From the NCBI GenBank assembly GCA_947457285.1, contig CANGVZ010000021.1, forward strand, positions 1 to 13,733: DNA of 13,733 nt, given 5' to 3'. Positions 1 through 7,257 of the stretch are shown piece after piece. The notes beneath the pieces are model-generated. The model searched no databases. It worked only from the letters and a program-made list of their open reading frames with translations, and was not told the DNA's origin. Position numbers and translations under genes: made by a program. Every line of letters starts with the position of its first letter. Positions within the stretch are counted from its first letter, which is position 1. The DNA comes from Flavobacteriales bacterium (lineage in GTDB: Bacteria > Bacteroidota > Bacteroidia > Flavobacteriales_D > Sanyastnellaceae).

Positions 1-2
1 AC

Positions 3-3000
3 AATTGCGCATCGGAAGGCGATCCTTCGATGATGCTTCTCGATGCATCAACACAGAAGATTAATTCTATCGCTTTTTCCACTGTGGAGAGCAACATCAT
101 TACTCAACATTATGTAAACATCATCGTTCGAACAGAGGATGTGTCTAGCGTTACGTTAGATGGAAGTGTTTTGAATTCTTCGTTATTTCAACCTTTCATG
201 GGAAGTGCTTCTCACCGATGGGCTGCTGTTTTGTTGTCACAAGGCTCTCATCATCTTAGCGCTCCTCAAGGTGTAAATGCATACATCTATGGTGTTGGTC
301 CTGCTGAGTCATACGCCTACTCCGTAGGCTCCTCAAATGTGGATGAAGAGGTAAACTATGAAGGTGTTTTTTGTACAAATAACGCTGTTACAATTAACGT
401 AAGCAGTGACTATATCAGTCCTGTATGGTACAACGCCAACGACTTGACAACGCCGGTGCATAATGGTTTCACGCTTCAACTCAATGCTCCGATTCAAACA
501 ACCTTGTATCAAGTAAACGCTTTTGAAGCTGCGAGCAATTGCCCTGTTGAATTGTTTTATACCGTTGAGTCACTTATTCCACCAACGTTTACAGTAGAGC
601 CTGGTAATAGCACCATTTGCTCATTTCAAGATGTTCAGTTTAATATTATTCCAGAATCGACGACTGCGACCTACAATTATCTGTGGTCACCAAATGCAGG
701 TTTAAGCGATCCAACAATTCCCAATCCAGTAGCATCACCCTACAATACTACCACATACTATGTTACCGTAAGTACGCTCACGGGCTGCGCTTCTTCTACA
801 CAAAGCGTTACAATTACGGTCTTGGATGGTACTGTATCTAGATTGAATGTAGCGGCCGATGATCACAATATCTGCGAAGGAAGTACAACACAACTTCATG
901 CGATTGCTCAGGAAGTCGTCTGGTCGGATAATTTTGACCCGAGTGTTTCTTGGGGCGATTGGCACCAAATATTGAGCGGTACTTCGAGCACAATTTGCGG
1001 AGCCGCGTCGGGTGCCGCATTGTATTTTAATGGTGGTGGAGAACGCAGCGCAACCACCAAAGCTGTCAACGTAGTAAATGGTGGAACAATTTATTTTTCT
1101 TTGAAAATTGCCAATGGCACTGCGCCATGCGATAATGCAGATCCAGGTGATGATGTCGTTTTGAGATATTCTTTTGACGGAGTTAATTTTCCGGTATCCA
1201 ATACCATCGCACAATTTAATGAGTCACTTTATCCAGATTTTACAAATTTAGAAATTGAAATACCCGTCGCAGCCCAATCTACAGCCACTTATTTCAAATG
1301 GATGCAAGTGGGAGCGTGGACGAATAATCAAGACAATTGGGTGCTAGATGAAATGTATATTGGAGCAAATAATACAGCGACACTCAATTATTCTTGGACT
1401 CCTTCTTCAAGCCTTGATGTAGTCAATATTAGCAGTCCATTCGCTACTCCAACACACACCACAACTTATCAAGTGGATGTGACAGATCAAGTCACTGGTT
1501 GTATTTACTCAGATACCGTTACAGTTTTTGTAGACGGTATATTCGACGTATCTGTTGTGTCTCCATTAGTGAAATGCTCGGCAGGGGTTGTCACATTGGA
1601 GGCTACTCCGAGTGTTGTTGGTAGTTACAACTATTCCTGGACGGCTTCTGACGGCAGTATCACTGATTTGCAGCAACAATCTCCAGTGGTAAATCCACAA
1701 AGTGACGTCACATTTACTGTGACACTCACAGCGGCGTCGGGCTGCACACAGCAAGCAGAGCTCGAGGTGTTAGTTTCTACAGTTCAAGATGTACAACTTA
1801 CAAGCAGCGATGACGAATTGTGTGAAGGTGAAAGTGCTAGTCTCACAGCGGATGTCAATGCTTCCAACAACAATTATTCAATAGAATGGATTTCGATGGA
1901 AAGCTATAACGCCACAGGAAATCCCTCGAATATTGACGCAATACCAAGTCAGACAGCCTGGTACGAAGTAGTTGTAGAAGATGATAATACGGGTTGTTTA
2001 AAGGCCGATAGTTTGGAAATAGTAGTGAGCAGCATTGGCGAGATTGTTTTGCCTCAATCCGAAATTTCCGAGTGTGTGTTACAAAACTATGCTCTTAATG
2101 CGAGTATTACTGGCACAGATCAAGTAAACTGGCAATGGTCGCCTGCTTCGTGGGTTACCAATCCGAATACGGCGAGCACGACCTTGAGCTCTAACATCAA
2201 CGGCTCACTTACCGTGACTGTCACAAATAATTTTGGATGTACAAAGTCGGAAGTGCTCACTCTTGAAACACAAGTGCCGGATTTGAATCTGGGACCAGAT
2301 CAAACCTTGTGTGAGGGTCAGTCTACTACTTTATTTACAGGACAGCCTGTAGAGTTTAACTTTCTATGGAATACAGGAGCGACTTCACCAGCTTTAGTCG
2401 TTACTGAGTCTGGAACCTACAGTGTAGAAGTATCTGCCACCAATGGTTGTGAATATGGTGACGAGGTAGTTGTCACATTCCAACCCATGCCAACGGTGGA
2501 TTTAGGCCTAGATCGTTCATTCTGCGAAGGAGAGTCGGAGGAGATTGTTGCAGGGACGAATGATAATTATGTTTATGAATGGTCTAATGGAGCGGACACT
2601 CCGAGCATCGTTGTGAGCGAAGGAGGTGTTTATTCTGTTAGCGTGAGTCAAGGGCTATGCACGGCAACGGATCAAGTATTGGTGTTCATGAATCCCTCAC
2701 CAGAGGACCCTTTCAATCCTTATCAGGTCGAAGTATGTTTTCAAATTCCTCCCTATGCGGTTGAATTGGATGCAGAGAATGAGGGCTCGATTTATACATG
2801 GGAGCAAGGAGGTAGTAATCAAACTTTGCTAGCTGCAGAGCCAGGTCTATACACTGTGCATATCACATCCGAGTTCGGCTGCGAGGCAAGTTATTCTACA
2901 TTCGTTGAAGAGCGTTGCCCTGGATATATCTATGTTCCGAATGCATTTACACCAGACAATGATGGAATGAACGACGTTTGGGTGATTGAAGGAGTGAATA

Positions 3001-3215
3001 TTCGTACCTTCAAATTGGAGTTGTGGAATCGCTGGGGCGAGCAAATTTTTACCAGTGACTCACTACGTAAGCCTTGGCTAGGTCAGCGCAAGGATGGCGA
3101 CGAATATGTTGAACCAGGTGTGTACGTTTATAAGATAGTTTACACCATCGACGACCCTTCTCAGACGATCAGTCCTGAATATGAGATAATGGGAAATGTA
3201 ACGCTTATTCGTTGA
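3..3215 (+). CDS. Large secreted multi-domain adhesin-like protein with type IX secretion (type B, gliding-motility-associated) C-terminal domain; 5' end cut by window edge
   Basis: The reading frame is open from base 3 and the ATG codons at 30 and 33 lie inside a conserved region, so the true start is upstream of the window; 1070 residues are visible. Modules in order: an N-terminal region resembling IgGFc-binding-type domains (3 to about 340; QPF, then HHLSAPQG, then YIYGVGPAESYAYSVGS); about eight Ig/PKD-like beta-sandwich modules marked by repeated CEG(E/Q/S)S, W-S/T-P and TTTYxVxV...GC motifs; a reelin-repeat-like segment (921-1370) inside the second module; and a C-terminal domain (2925-3212) beginning YIYVPNAFTPDNDGMNDVW with LELWNRWGEQIF. 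That last domain is the classic type B sorting domain that directs export through the type IX system across the outer membrane. The first five modules are about 80 residues long and the last three about 70, with a DLGxDxxxCEG opening. An adhesive or cell-surface role is inference; no enzymatic motif is visible. The stop codon overlaps the convergent trkA-like gene. Confidence 0.9.
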   Translation, partial: NCASEGDPSMMLLDASTQKINSIAFSTVESNIITQHYVNIIVRTEDVSSVTLDGSVLNSSLFQPFMGSASHRWAAVLLSQGSHHLSAPQGVNAYIYGVGPAESYAYSVGSSNVDEEVNYEGVFCTNNAVTINVSSDYISPVWYNANDLTTPVHNGFTLQLNAPIQTTLYQVNAFEAASNCPVELFYTVESLIPPTFTVEPGNSTICSFQDVQFNIIPESTTATYNYLWSPNAGLSDPTIPNPVASPYNTTTYYVTVSTLTGCASSTQSVTITVLDGTVSRLNVAADDHNICEGSTTQLHAIAQEVVWSDNFDPSVSWGDWHQILSGTSSTICGAASGAALYFNGGGERSATTKAVNVVNGGTIYFSLKIANGTAPCDNADPGDDVVLRYSFDGVNFPVSNTIAQFNESLYPDFTNLEIEIPVAAQSTATYFKWMQVGAWTNNQDNWVLDEMYIGANNTATLNYSWTPSSSLDVVNISSPFATPTHTTTYQVDVTDQVTGCIYSDTVTVFVDGIFDVSVVSPLVKCSAGVVTLEATPSVVGSYNYSWTASDGSITDLQQQSPVVNPQSDVTFTVTLTAASGCTQQAELEVLVSTVQDVQLTSSDDELCEGESASLTADVNASNNNYSIEWISMESYNATGNPSNIDAIPSQTAWYEVVVEDDNTGCLKADSLEIVVSSIGEIVLPQSEISECVLQNYALNASITGTDQVNWQWSPASWVTNPNTASTTLSSNINGSLTVTVTNNFGCTKSEVLTLETQVPDLNLGPDQTLCEGQSTTLFTGQPVEFNFLWNTGATSPALVVTESGTYSVEVSATNGCEYGDEVVVTFQPMPTVDLGLDRSFCEGESEEIVAGTNDNYVYEWSNGADTPSIVVSEGGVYSVSVSQGLCTATDQVLVFMNPSPEDPFNPYQVEVCFQIPPYAVELDAENEGSIYTWEQGGSNQTLLAAEPGLYTVHITSEFGCEASYSTFVEERCPGYIYVPNAFTPDNDGMNDVWVIEGVNIRTFKLELWNRWGEQIFTSDSLRKPWLGQRKDGDEYVEPGVYVYKIVYTIDDPSQTISPEYEIMGNVTLIR
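921..1370 (+). other. Reelin-repeat-like domain embedded in an Ig-like module of the adhesin
   Basis: About 150 codons read WSDNFDP...W, then CGAASGAALYFNGGGER-AT-K, then IYFSLKIANGTAPCDNADPGDDVVLRYSFDGVNF, then a strand pair, YFKWMQVGAW and WVLDEMYIG. The order of landmarks (NFD opening, CG...ALYF..G.R.ATT, F.L..G...C, DVVLRYS, F+W.Q, W.LDE..I) follows the reelin subrepeat/BNR-like jelly-roll pattern. The segment lies between the first half of an Ig-like module (CEGSTTQLHAIAQ, from 873) and its second half (LNYSWTPSSSL to GCIYSDTVTVFV, about 1383-1520), so it appears to be an insertion into a loop. The family assignment is by motif memory, not by a search. Confidence 0.6.
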
Positions 3216-3903
3216 TTTCGATAAAGCGCTTCACATCGCGGATAAGACCGAATACAACCAATGTATCTGTTTCGTAAATCACAGTTTCTGACTTGGGAAC
3301 TCCAATGATGTGTTCTTCTAGTTCAACTTCACCATCTTGATTTTCTTTCATCTCATAAGCTCTTTTCAGCGTAATGAGAGTAAGTCCATATTTATCGCGC
3401 AATCCAATATCTTCAAGAGTGCGATTGGCAACACCTTTTGGGCATTTTATTTCTGCAATTTCATATTCATCTGGAAGGCGCAAGAAGGCTGTGATGCTAG
3501 GATTCAGCAGACGCTCGGCAACGATGGTGGCTACTTCGCTTTCAGGTGAAAGAATTTCCTCCACACCGATTTTTTCCAAGATTCTTTTTTGCGTTTCACC
3601 GCTTGCACGAGCGATTACGCGGGGAATGCCCATATCGATAAGATTGATTGCAGTGAGAACAGTAGCTTCAAAGTTTTCTCCAATAGCAATAATCACTGCT
3701 TTCATTTCATGAATGCGATTGGCTTCGAGCACTTTTTTATCAGTGCTGTCCAGCGCAATGGCTAGTGAAACGGTGTCTTTGATGTCTTCGATTTTTTCTT
3801 CGTCCATATCGAAGGCATAGACTTCGGCGCCTTGCGCAGCAAGGCGTTGACAGATTTCACGACCGTATCGGCCCGCGCCGATTACCGCATATTTTTTAGG
3901 CAT
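3205..3903 (-). CDS. TrkA/KtrA-family potassium uptake regulatory (RCK) protein
   Basis: A 232-residue cytoplasmic protein with an N-terminal Rossmann RCK domain: GAGRYG glycine motif at residues 9-14 and an acidic residue at the end of strand 2 (YAFDMDEEK, D32), the usual NAD/ATP-binding arrangement. The TrkA_N fold runs to about residue 135. A TrkA_C-like domain occupies about 145-225 and carries a short acidic, lysine-rich insertion (EMKENQDGEVELEEH) between its strands. One RCK copy of this length matches KtrA/TrkA gating subunits, which form rings that open or close a Ktr/Trk-type potassium channel in response to nucleotides. No channel gene lies within the window, so its partner must be elsewhere. 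The last 11 bases overlap the end of the convergent adhesin gene. A perfect TATATTTG box lies 18 bases before the start. KtrA versus a regulator of another cation channel cannot be decided here. Confidence 0.9.
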   Translation of the reverse strand: MPKKYAVIGAGRYGREICQRLAAQGAEVYAFDMDEEKIEDIKDTVSLAIALDSTDKKVLEANRIHEMKAVIIAIGENFEATVLTAINLIDMGIPRVIARASGETQKRILEKIGVEEILSPESEVATIVAERLLNPSITAFLRLPDEYEIAEIKCPKGVANRTLEDIGLRDKYGLTLITLKRAYEMKENQDGEVELEEHIIGVPKSETVIYETDTLVVFGLIRDVKRFIEINE

Positions 3904-3921
3904 AACATTCCTTTTCTAATA

Positions 3922-3929
3922 CAAATATA
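3922..3929 (-). promoter_or_regulatory. Candidate Bacteroidota -7 box (TAnnTTTG) for the trkA-like gene
   Basis: On the minus strand, TATATTTG matches the phylum's TAnnTTTG -7 consensus exactly and lies 18 bases upstream of the ATG at 3903, giving a predicted leader of roughly a dozen bases. No good TTTG -33 element was found at the expected distance, so this rests on the -7 box alone. Confidence 0.45.
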
Positions 3930-3957
3930 TACTAAGCGCAGCGTCAGGACTGTGAAC

Positions 3958-4344
3958 TCAGTCCCAGAAAAGAGAAACGGGATATTTGTGAAACCAGCTA
4001 TCTCCTGAAATAACAGTCAAACCTTCGGATATGCCTTGAGATATTATTAACCTATCAAAAGGGTCCTGGTGGTGAGCATCCAATTTAGATAGTGCCGATA
4101 AATGCTGAATTTCTATTGGCAAAAGAATAATTTGATTTCTCTCTAAAAAATCGTAAATATCCTCAATGGGAATAGAGACTTCTAGCTTTTTCAGTTGTAT
4201 TTTAATAGTCATTTCCCAAAGACTTGCTACGCTTAGATAACAATCTTGGTTTATGTCTTTGATAATTTTTCGAGATGGTTTTGGTAGTTTTTTGTCTCCT
4301 CCTAAAAACCAAAGAAAAGCATGAGTATCGAGAAGAAATCCCAT
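3958..4344 (-). CDS. PIN-domain toxin, VapC-like (type II toxin-antitoxin ribonuclease)
   Basis: A 128-residue PIN-domain protein of the usual VapC length. The acidic residues expected to bind Mg/Mn are all present: D6 in LLDTHAFLW, E44 in ASLWEM, D94 and D97 in HHQDPFDRLI, and D115 in VISGDSWF. The DTHAFLW opening and QDPFDRLIISQ motif are typical of the COG3744-type PIN group that pairs with small DUF2281-type antitoxins. VapC toxins cleave RNA, often tRNA; the target here is unknown. The ATG at 4344 follows the antitoxin stop by only 3 bases, so the two genes are almost certainly co-transcribed and probably translationally coupled. The catalytic set is complete, so the toxin is predicted to be active. 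Confidence 0.9.
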   Translation of the reverse strand: MGFLLDTHAFLWFLGGDKKLPKPSRKIIKDINQDCYLSVASLWEMTIKIQLKKLEVSIPIEDIYDFLERNQIILLPIEIQHLSALSKLDAHHQDPFDRLIISQGISEGLTVISGDSWFHKYPVSLFWD

Positions 4345-4347
4345 AAA

Positions 4348-4548
4348 TTAACCTTCAAATTCTTGAATAGGGTCATTGAAATCATCGGATAAAGTAACCT
4401 TGCCTTTCGCAAATCCAAACTCTCTTTCAGACAATTGCTTCTTTCTGTTTTTCTTCTTTTTTTCAAATGAAGCAATTACTTGAGCTACCTCGATTTTGAG
4501 TTCTTTAGGTAGTAAGTTGAAATTGATATTTTCATTTGACCAATGCAT
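4348..4548 (-). CDS. DUF2281-type antitoxin, partner of the PIN toxin
   Basis: A 66-residue protein with a helical N-terminal half (LLPKELKIEVAQVIASF), a very basic middle (EKKKKNRKKQ) and a C-terminal tail FGFAKGKVTLSDDFNDPIQEFEG. The FGxAKGxxxxSDDFxxPxxxF tail is the recognisable signature of DUF2281 antitoxins and is expected to wrap the PIN toxin. The gene lies first in the pair, 3 bases before the toxin start and 38 bases after the end of kynU. Such antitoxins usually repress their own operon; the DNA-binding part is not obvious here. It may be transcribed from its own promoter in the 38-base gap (see the promoter entry). Confidence 0.85.
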   Translation of the reverse strand: MHWSNENINFNLLPKELKIEVAQVIASFEKKKKNRKKQLSEREFGFAKGKVTLSDDFNDPIQEFEG

Positions 4549-4552
4549 AAAG

Positions 4553-4583
4553 CGAAGATAAGAAAATATATTTATAAAATCAA
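4553..4583 (-). promoter_or_regulatory. Possible promoter for the toxin-antitoxin pair
   Basis: The short AT-rich gap between kynU and the antitoxin contains, on the minus strand, TTG (4583-4581), a 20-base spacer and TATCTTCG (4560-4553), one mismatch from TAnnTTTG. The box ends only 4 bases before the antitoxin ATG, so the transcript would be essentially leaderless. Read-through from kynU is the alternative. Confidence 0.3.
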
Positions 4584-4586
4584 CTT

Positions 4587-5864
4587 TTACCTGCCTTCAA
4601 GAAGCGTGGTGAGAACCTCTCCAAACAAGAAGACATCTTCAAACGAATTGTAAAGCGGGACGGGGGCGAGGCGAATCACATTAGGCTCTCTCCAATCCAC
4701 GATGACACCATGGGCTGCCAGATCACGCACCAGTTGTTTGGAGGCGCCAGGAACAACAATGCTCAATTGACATCCGCGCTGAGAAGGATCGCTCGGCGTG
4801 AGGATGTGCAGTGCGACATTTGTTTGTGCTGCTACCTGTTGCACCACGAATTCAAGATATCCTGTCAGCTGAATAGCCTTTTCGCGCAAGGCTTTCATTC
4901 CTACTTTATCAAAAATCTCCAAAGACGCCATGTGCGCAGCCATGCTCAGAACGGGCGCGTTGCTCAGCTGCCAAGCTTCTGCACTTTCAATTGGATCAAA
5001 CCCCGGCTGCATCTGAAAACGAGTCGATTTGTTGTGTCCCCACCAACCAGCGAGGCGCAACAGATTTTTATCTGCATGATGTCTTTCATGCACAAATGCC
5101 CCTGCCACAGCACCCGGGCCGCTATTGAGATATTTGTAGCTACACCAGCAAGCGAAATCTGCACCGTCGTCATGAAGGTTCATAGGCACATTCCCCGCGG
5201 CGTGCGCCAAATCAAATCCTGCCTTTGCACCTACAGCATGGGCTGCGGCAGTTATCTCTTTGATATTAAAAAATTGACCGGTGAAATAATTTACAGCACC
5301 AAAACAAACCAATGCCAACTCATCGCCTAGCTCATTAATTTTAGAAATGATATCTTCCGTTCTTAATGTCACCTCGCCTGCGCGGGGCTGCATTTCTACC
5401 AACACTTCGCCCGGCTCAAAACCATGAAGTTTTGCCTGCGATTCAAACGTATAGTGATCACTCGGAAATGGCTTTGTTTCGAAAAGAATCTTTTTTCGCT
5501 TTCCAGTCGGCTTGTAAAATGAAATCATCAACAAATGAAGATTCACGGTAAGTTGATTCATTACCACCACTTCACTTTCTTTTGCGCCTACGATTCTTGC
5601 ACTGGGGGCCGCAAACATTTCATGATAACTATACCAAGGTCTACGCGCCTCAAAATGACCTTCTACGCCGTATTTCGCCCAATCTTCCAACTCCTGAAGC
5701 ACTGAATCTTTGGTGCTCTTGGGTTGTAATCCCAAAGAGTTTCCGGTGAAATAGAGCATATTTTTTCCTTGATGTTGAGGAAAATGAAACTGCTCGCGCC
5801 ATGCGGCCAGTGGGTCATGCTGGTCTTGTTTTTTTGCAAAAGAAAGATGGTATTCGTAGGTCAT
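4587..5864 (-). CDS. kynU: Kynureninase
   Basis: A 425-residue PLP enzyme of the fold-type I aminotransferase superfamily, of normal family length. It hydrolyses kynurenine or 3-hydroxykynurenine to anthranilate or 3-hydroxyanthranilate plus alanine in tryptophan degradation. Visible landmarks: LYFTGNSLGLQPK at residues 37-49, ARRPWYSYHE (73-82), VVMNQLTVNLHLLM (100-113), PSDHYTFESQ (134-143), the PLP-binding aspartate D218 in GFDLAHAAGN, and the Schiff-base lysine K244 in CWCSYKYLNSGPG. GWWGHN and RFQMQPGFDPI follow, with RLAPVPLYNSF near the C-terminus. The ATG at 5864 gives the N-terminus expected for the family. It is divergent from hemL across a 96-base gap and followed by the toxin-antitoxin pair. 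No other kynurenine-pathway gene (2,3-dioxygenase, 3-monooxygenase) is present in the window. Confidence 0.96.
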   Translation of the reverse strand: MTYEYHLSFAKKQDQHDPLAAWREQFHFPQHQGKNMLYFTGNSLGLQPKSTKDSVLQELEDWAKYGVEGHFEARRPWYSYHEMFAAPSARIVGAKESEVVVMNQLTVNLHLLMISFYKPTGKRKKILFETKPFPSDHYTFESQAKLHGFEPGEVLVEMQPRAGEVTLRTEDIISKINELGDELALVCFGAVNYFTGQFFNIKEITAAAHAVGAKAGFDLAHAAGNVPMNLHDDGADFACWCSYKYLNSGPGAVAGAFVHERHHADKNLLRLAGWWGHNKSTRFQMQPGFDPIESAEAWQLSNAPVLSMAAHMASLEIFDKVGMKALREKAIQLTGYLEFVVQQVAAQTNVALHILTPSDPSQRGCQLSIVVPGASKQLVRDLAAHGVIVDWREPNVIRLAPVPLYNSFEDVFLFGEVLTTLLEGR

Positions 5865-5883
5865 AAGACATCAAATTGTGCCG

Positions 5884-5891
5884 CGAATATA
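5884..5891 (-). promoter_or_regulatory. Possible -7 box for kynU
   Basis: TATATTCG on the minus strand is one base from TAnnTTTG and ends 19 bases before the kynU ATG. That is almost the same distance as for the trkA-like gene (18) and hemL (17). No clear -33 element was seen. Confidence 0.3.
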
Positions 5892-5914
5892 CCACGATTG
5901 ACAAAAGAATGAGA

Positions 5915-5943
5915 ATTGTGGAGGAGGTGAGCAAGTATATTTG
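5915..5943 (+). promoter_or_regulatory. Candidate Bacteroidota promoter for hemL
   Basis: ATTG (5915-5918), a 17-base spacer and a perfect TAnnTTTG box, TATATTTG (5936-5943), lie in the kynU-hemL intergenic region. The box ends 17 bases before the GTG start, so the predicted 5' leader is about 11 bases. An AGGAGGTGA Shine-Dalgarno-like sequence lies inside the spacer (5922-5930) and would not be part of this transcript. Confidence 0.5.
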
Positions 5944-5960
5944 TCGCAAATTATACAGAC

Positions 5961-7253
5961 GTGAAAAGAACAGTTTCAGAATCATTATTTGAGAAAGCGA
6001 AAACATTGTTTCCAGGTGGCGTAAATTCGCCCGTGCGTGCATTTAAATCAGTGGGTGGAAGCCCTATATTTTTTGAGCGTGGTCAGGGAGCTTATGTTTG
6101 GGATGAGGATGGGAATAAATTTCTTGATTTTTGCTGTTCATGGGGTCCGCTCATTCTTGGTCATGCCCATCCAGACGTAGTTGATGCAGTGCAAACACAA
6201 GTGGCCAAGGGAAGCAGTTTTGGCGCACCTACACGAATGGAAAATGAATTAGCGGATTTGATTTTATCCAATCATCCTTATGTAGAAAAAATTCGATTTG
6301 TAAGCAGTGGTACGGAAGCGGCGATGAGCGCGATTCGTCTTGCCCGCGGATATACTGGTCGCGACAAGATCATCAAATTTGAAGGCTGTTACCATGGTCA
6401 CGTTGATAGTCTTTTGGTAAAAGCGGGTAGTGGTTTGGCTACGCTTGGAACGAGCAGCAGTGCCGGTATTCCGCAAGCGTATGTCAACGAAACTATCGTA
6501 CTTCCACTCAACGATAAGGCTGCAGTAGAAGAGGCTATTAAAGTTTACAAGGATCAAATAGCAGTGGTTGCAATAGAGCCCATTCCTGCAAATAACGGGC
6601 TTCTCCTGCAAGAGGGGGACTTCTTGAGATTCCTGCGAGAAGTATGTACAAGAGAAAAAATTGTATTGCTATTTGATGAAGTAATTTCTGGTTTCCGTGT
6701 TGGATTTACAGGTGCTTCAGGATACTATGACATCAAGCCAGATGTAATTGCTTTTGGTAAAATTATCGGTGGTGGAATGCCAGTTGGTGCCTACGCCAGT
6801 AGCGCAGAAATTATGAGTAAGGTAGCGCCGGACGGCCCCGTTTATCAAGCGGGAACGCTTTCAGGAAACCCAGTTGCGATGGCTGCTGGAATAGCGCAAT
6901 TAAAGCAGTGCTTGCAACCTGGATTCTATGAGTCGTTGAAAGCCAAAACCGAACGTTTAGTCGGTTCTATCGTTGCTCATGCTCAATCAAAGGGTTATAA
7001 ATTCAATATGTTCAATGTGGGGTCAATTTTCTGGGTGTCATTTTCAGAAAAAAAATCTGTTCGTAGAATGGACGAGATCGATGAAAATGGCATGAAGAAA
7101 TTCGCACCTCTCCACCTTGCTCTACTGGAGCGTGGCGTTTATCTGGGGCCGAGTGGTTATGAGGTAGGTTTCGTTTCGGCTGCACATACAGATGCTGATA
7201 TCGATTTTGCGATCAAAGCTTTCTGCGATTCGTTGGATGAATTGTCGTGGTAG
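5961..7253 (+). CDS. hemL: Glutamate-1-semialdehyde 2,1-aminomutase
   Basis: A 430-residue PLP/PMP enzyme converting glutamate-1-semialdehyde to 5-aminolevulinate, the committed step of the C5 route to haem and other tetrapyrroles; cytoplasmic. The N-terminus KRTVSESLFEKAKTLFPGGVN and the following SPVRAFKSVGG are the classic HemL opening. Further landmarks: SSGTEAAMSAIRLARGYTGR (115-134), the YHGHVD loop (144-149), PLP aspartate D239 in LLFDEVISGFR, the Schiff-base lysine K267 in IAFGKIIGGGMPVGAYAS, and the GTLSGNP motif. The start is GTG at 5961: it gives the family N-terminus, and the next in-frame upstream stop (5928-5930) leaves no ATG, GTG or TTG. It is divergent from kynU and convergent, 4 bases apart, with the UbiA-like gene. 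No other haem-pathway gene is nearby. Confidence 0.97.
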   Translation: MKRTVSESLFEKAKTLFPGGVNSPVRAFKSVGGSPIFFERGQGAYVWDEDGNKFLDFCCSWGPLILGHAHPDVVDAVQTQVAKGSSFGAPTRMENELADLILSNHPYVEKIRFVSSGTEAAMSAIRLARGYTGRDKIIKFEGCYHGHVDSLLVKAGSGLATLGTSSSAGIPQAYVNETIVLPLNDKAAVEEAIKVYKDQIAVVAIEPIPANNGLLLQEGDFLRFLREVCTREKIVLLFDEVISGFRVGFTGASGYYDIKPDVIAFGKIIGGGMPVGAYASSAEIMSKVAPDGPVYQAGTLSGNPVAMAAGIAQLKQCLQPGFYESLKAKTERLVGSIVAHAQSKGYKFNMFNVGSIFWVSFSEKKSVRRMDEIDENGMKKFAPLHLALLERGVYLGPSGYEVGFVSAAHTDADIDFAIKAFCDSLDELSW

Positions 7254-7257
7254 TTTT

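Noticed and set aside
735..1214. A 159-codon minus-strand open frame opposite the adhesin.
   Set aside because: Composition is unlike any protein family I recognise, and the opposing frame has clear domain motifs throughout.
4710..5330. A 206-codon plus-strand open frame opposite kynU.
   Set aside because: It lies wholly inside a certain gene. Its product is cysteine- and histidine-rich without family features, as expected for a shadow frame.
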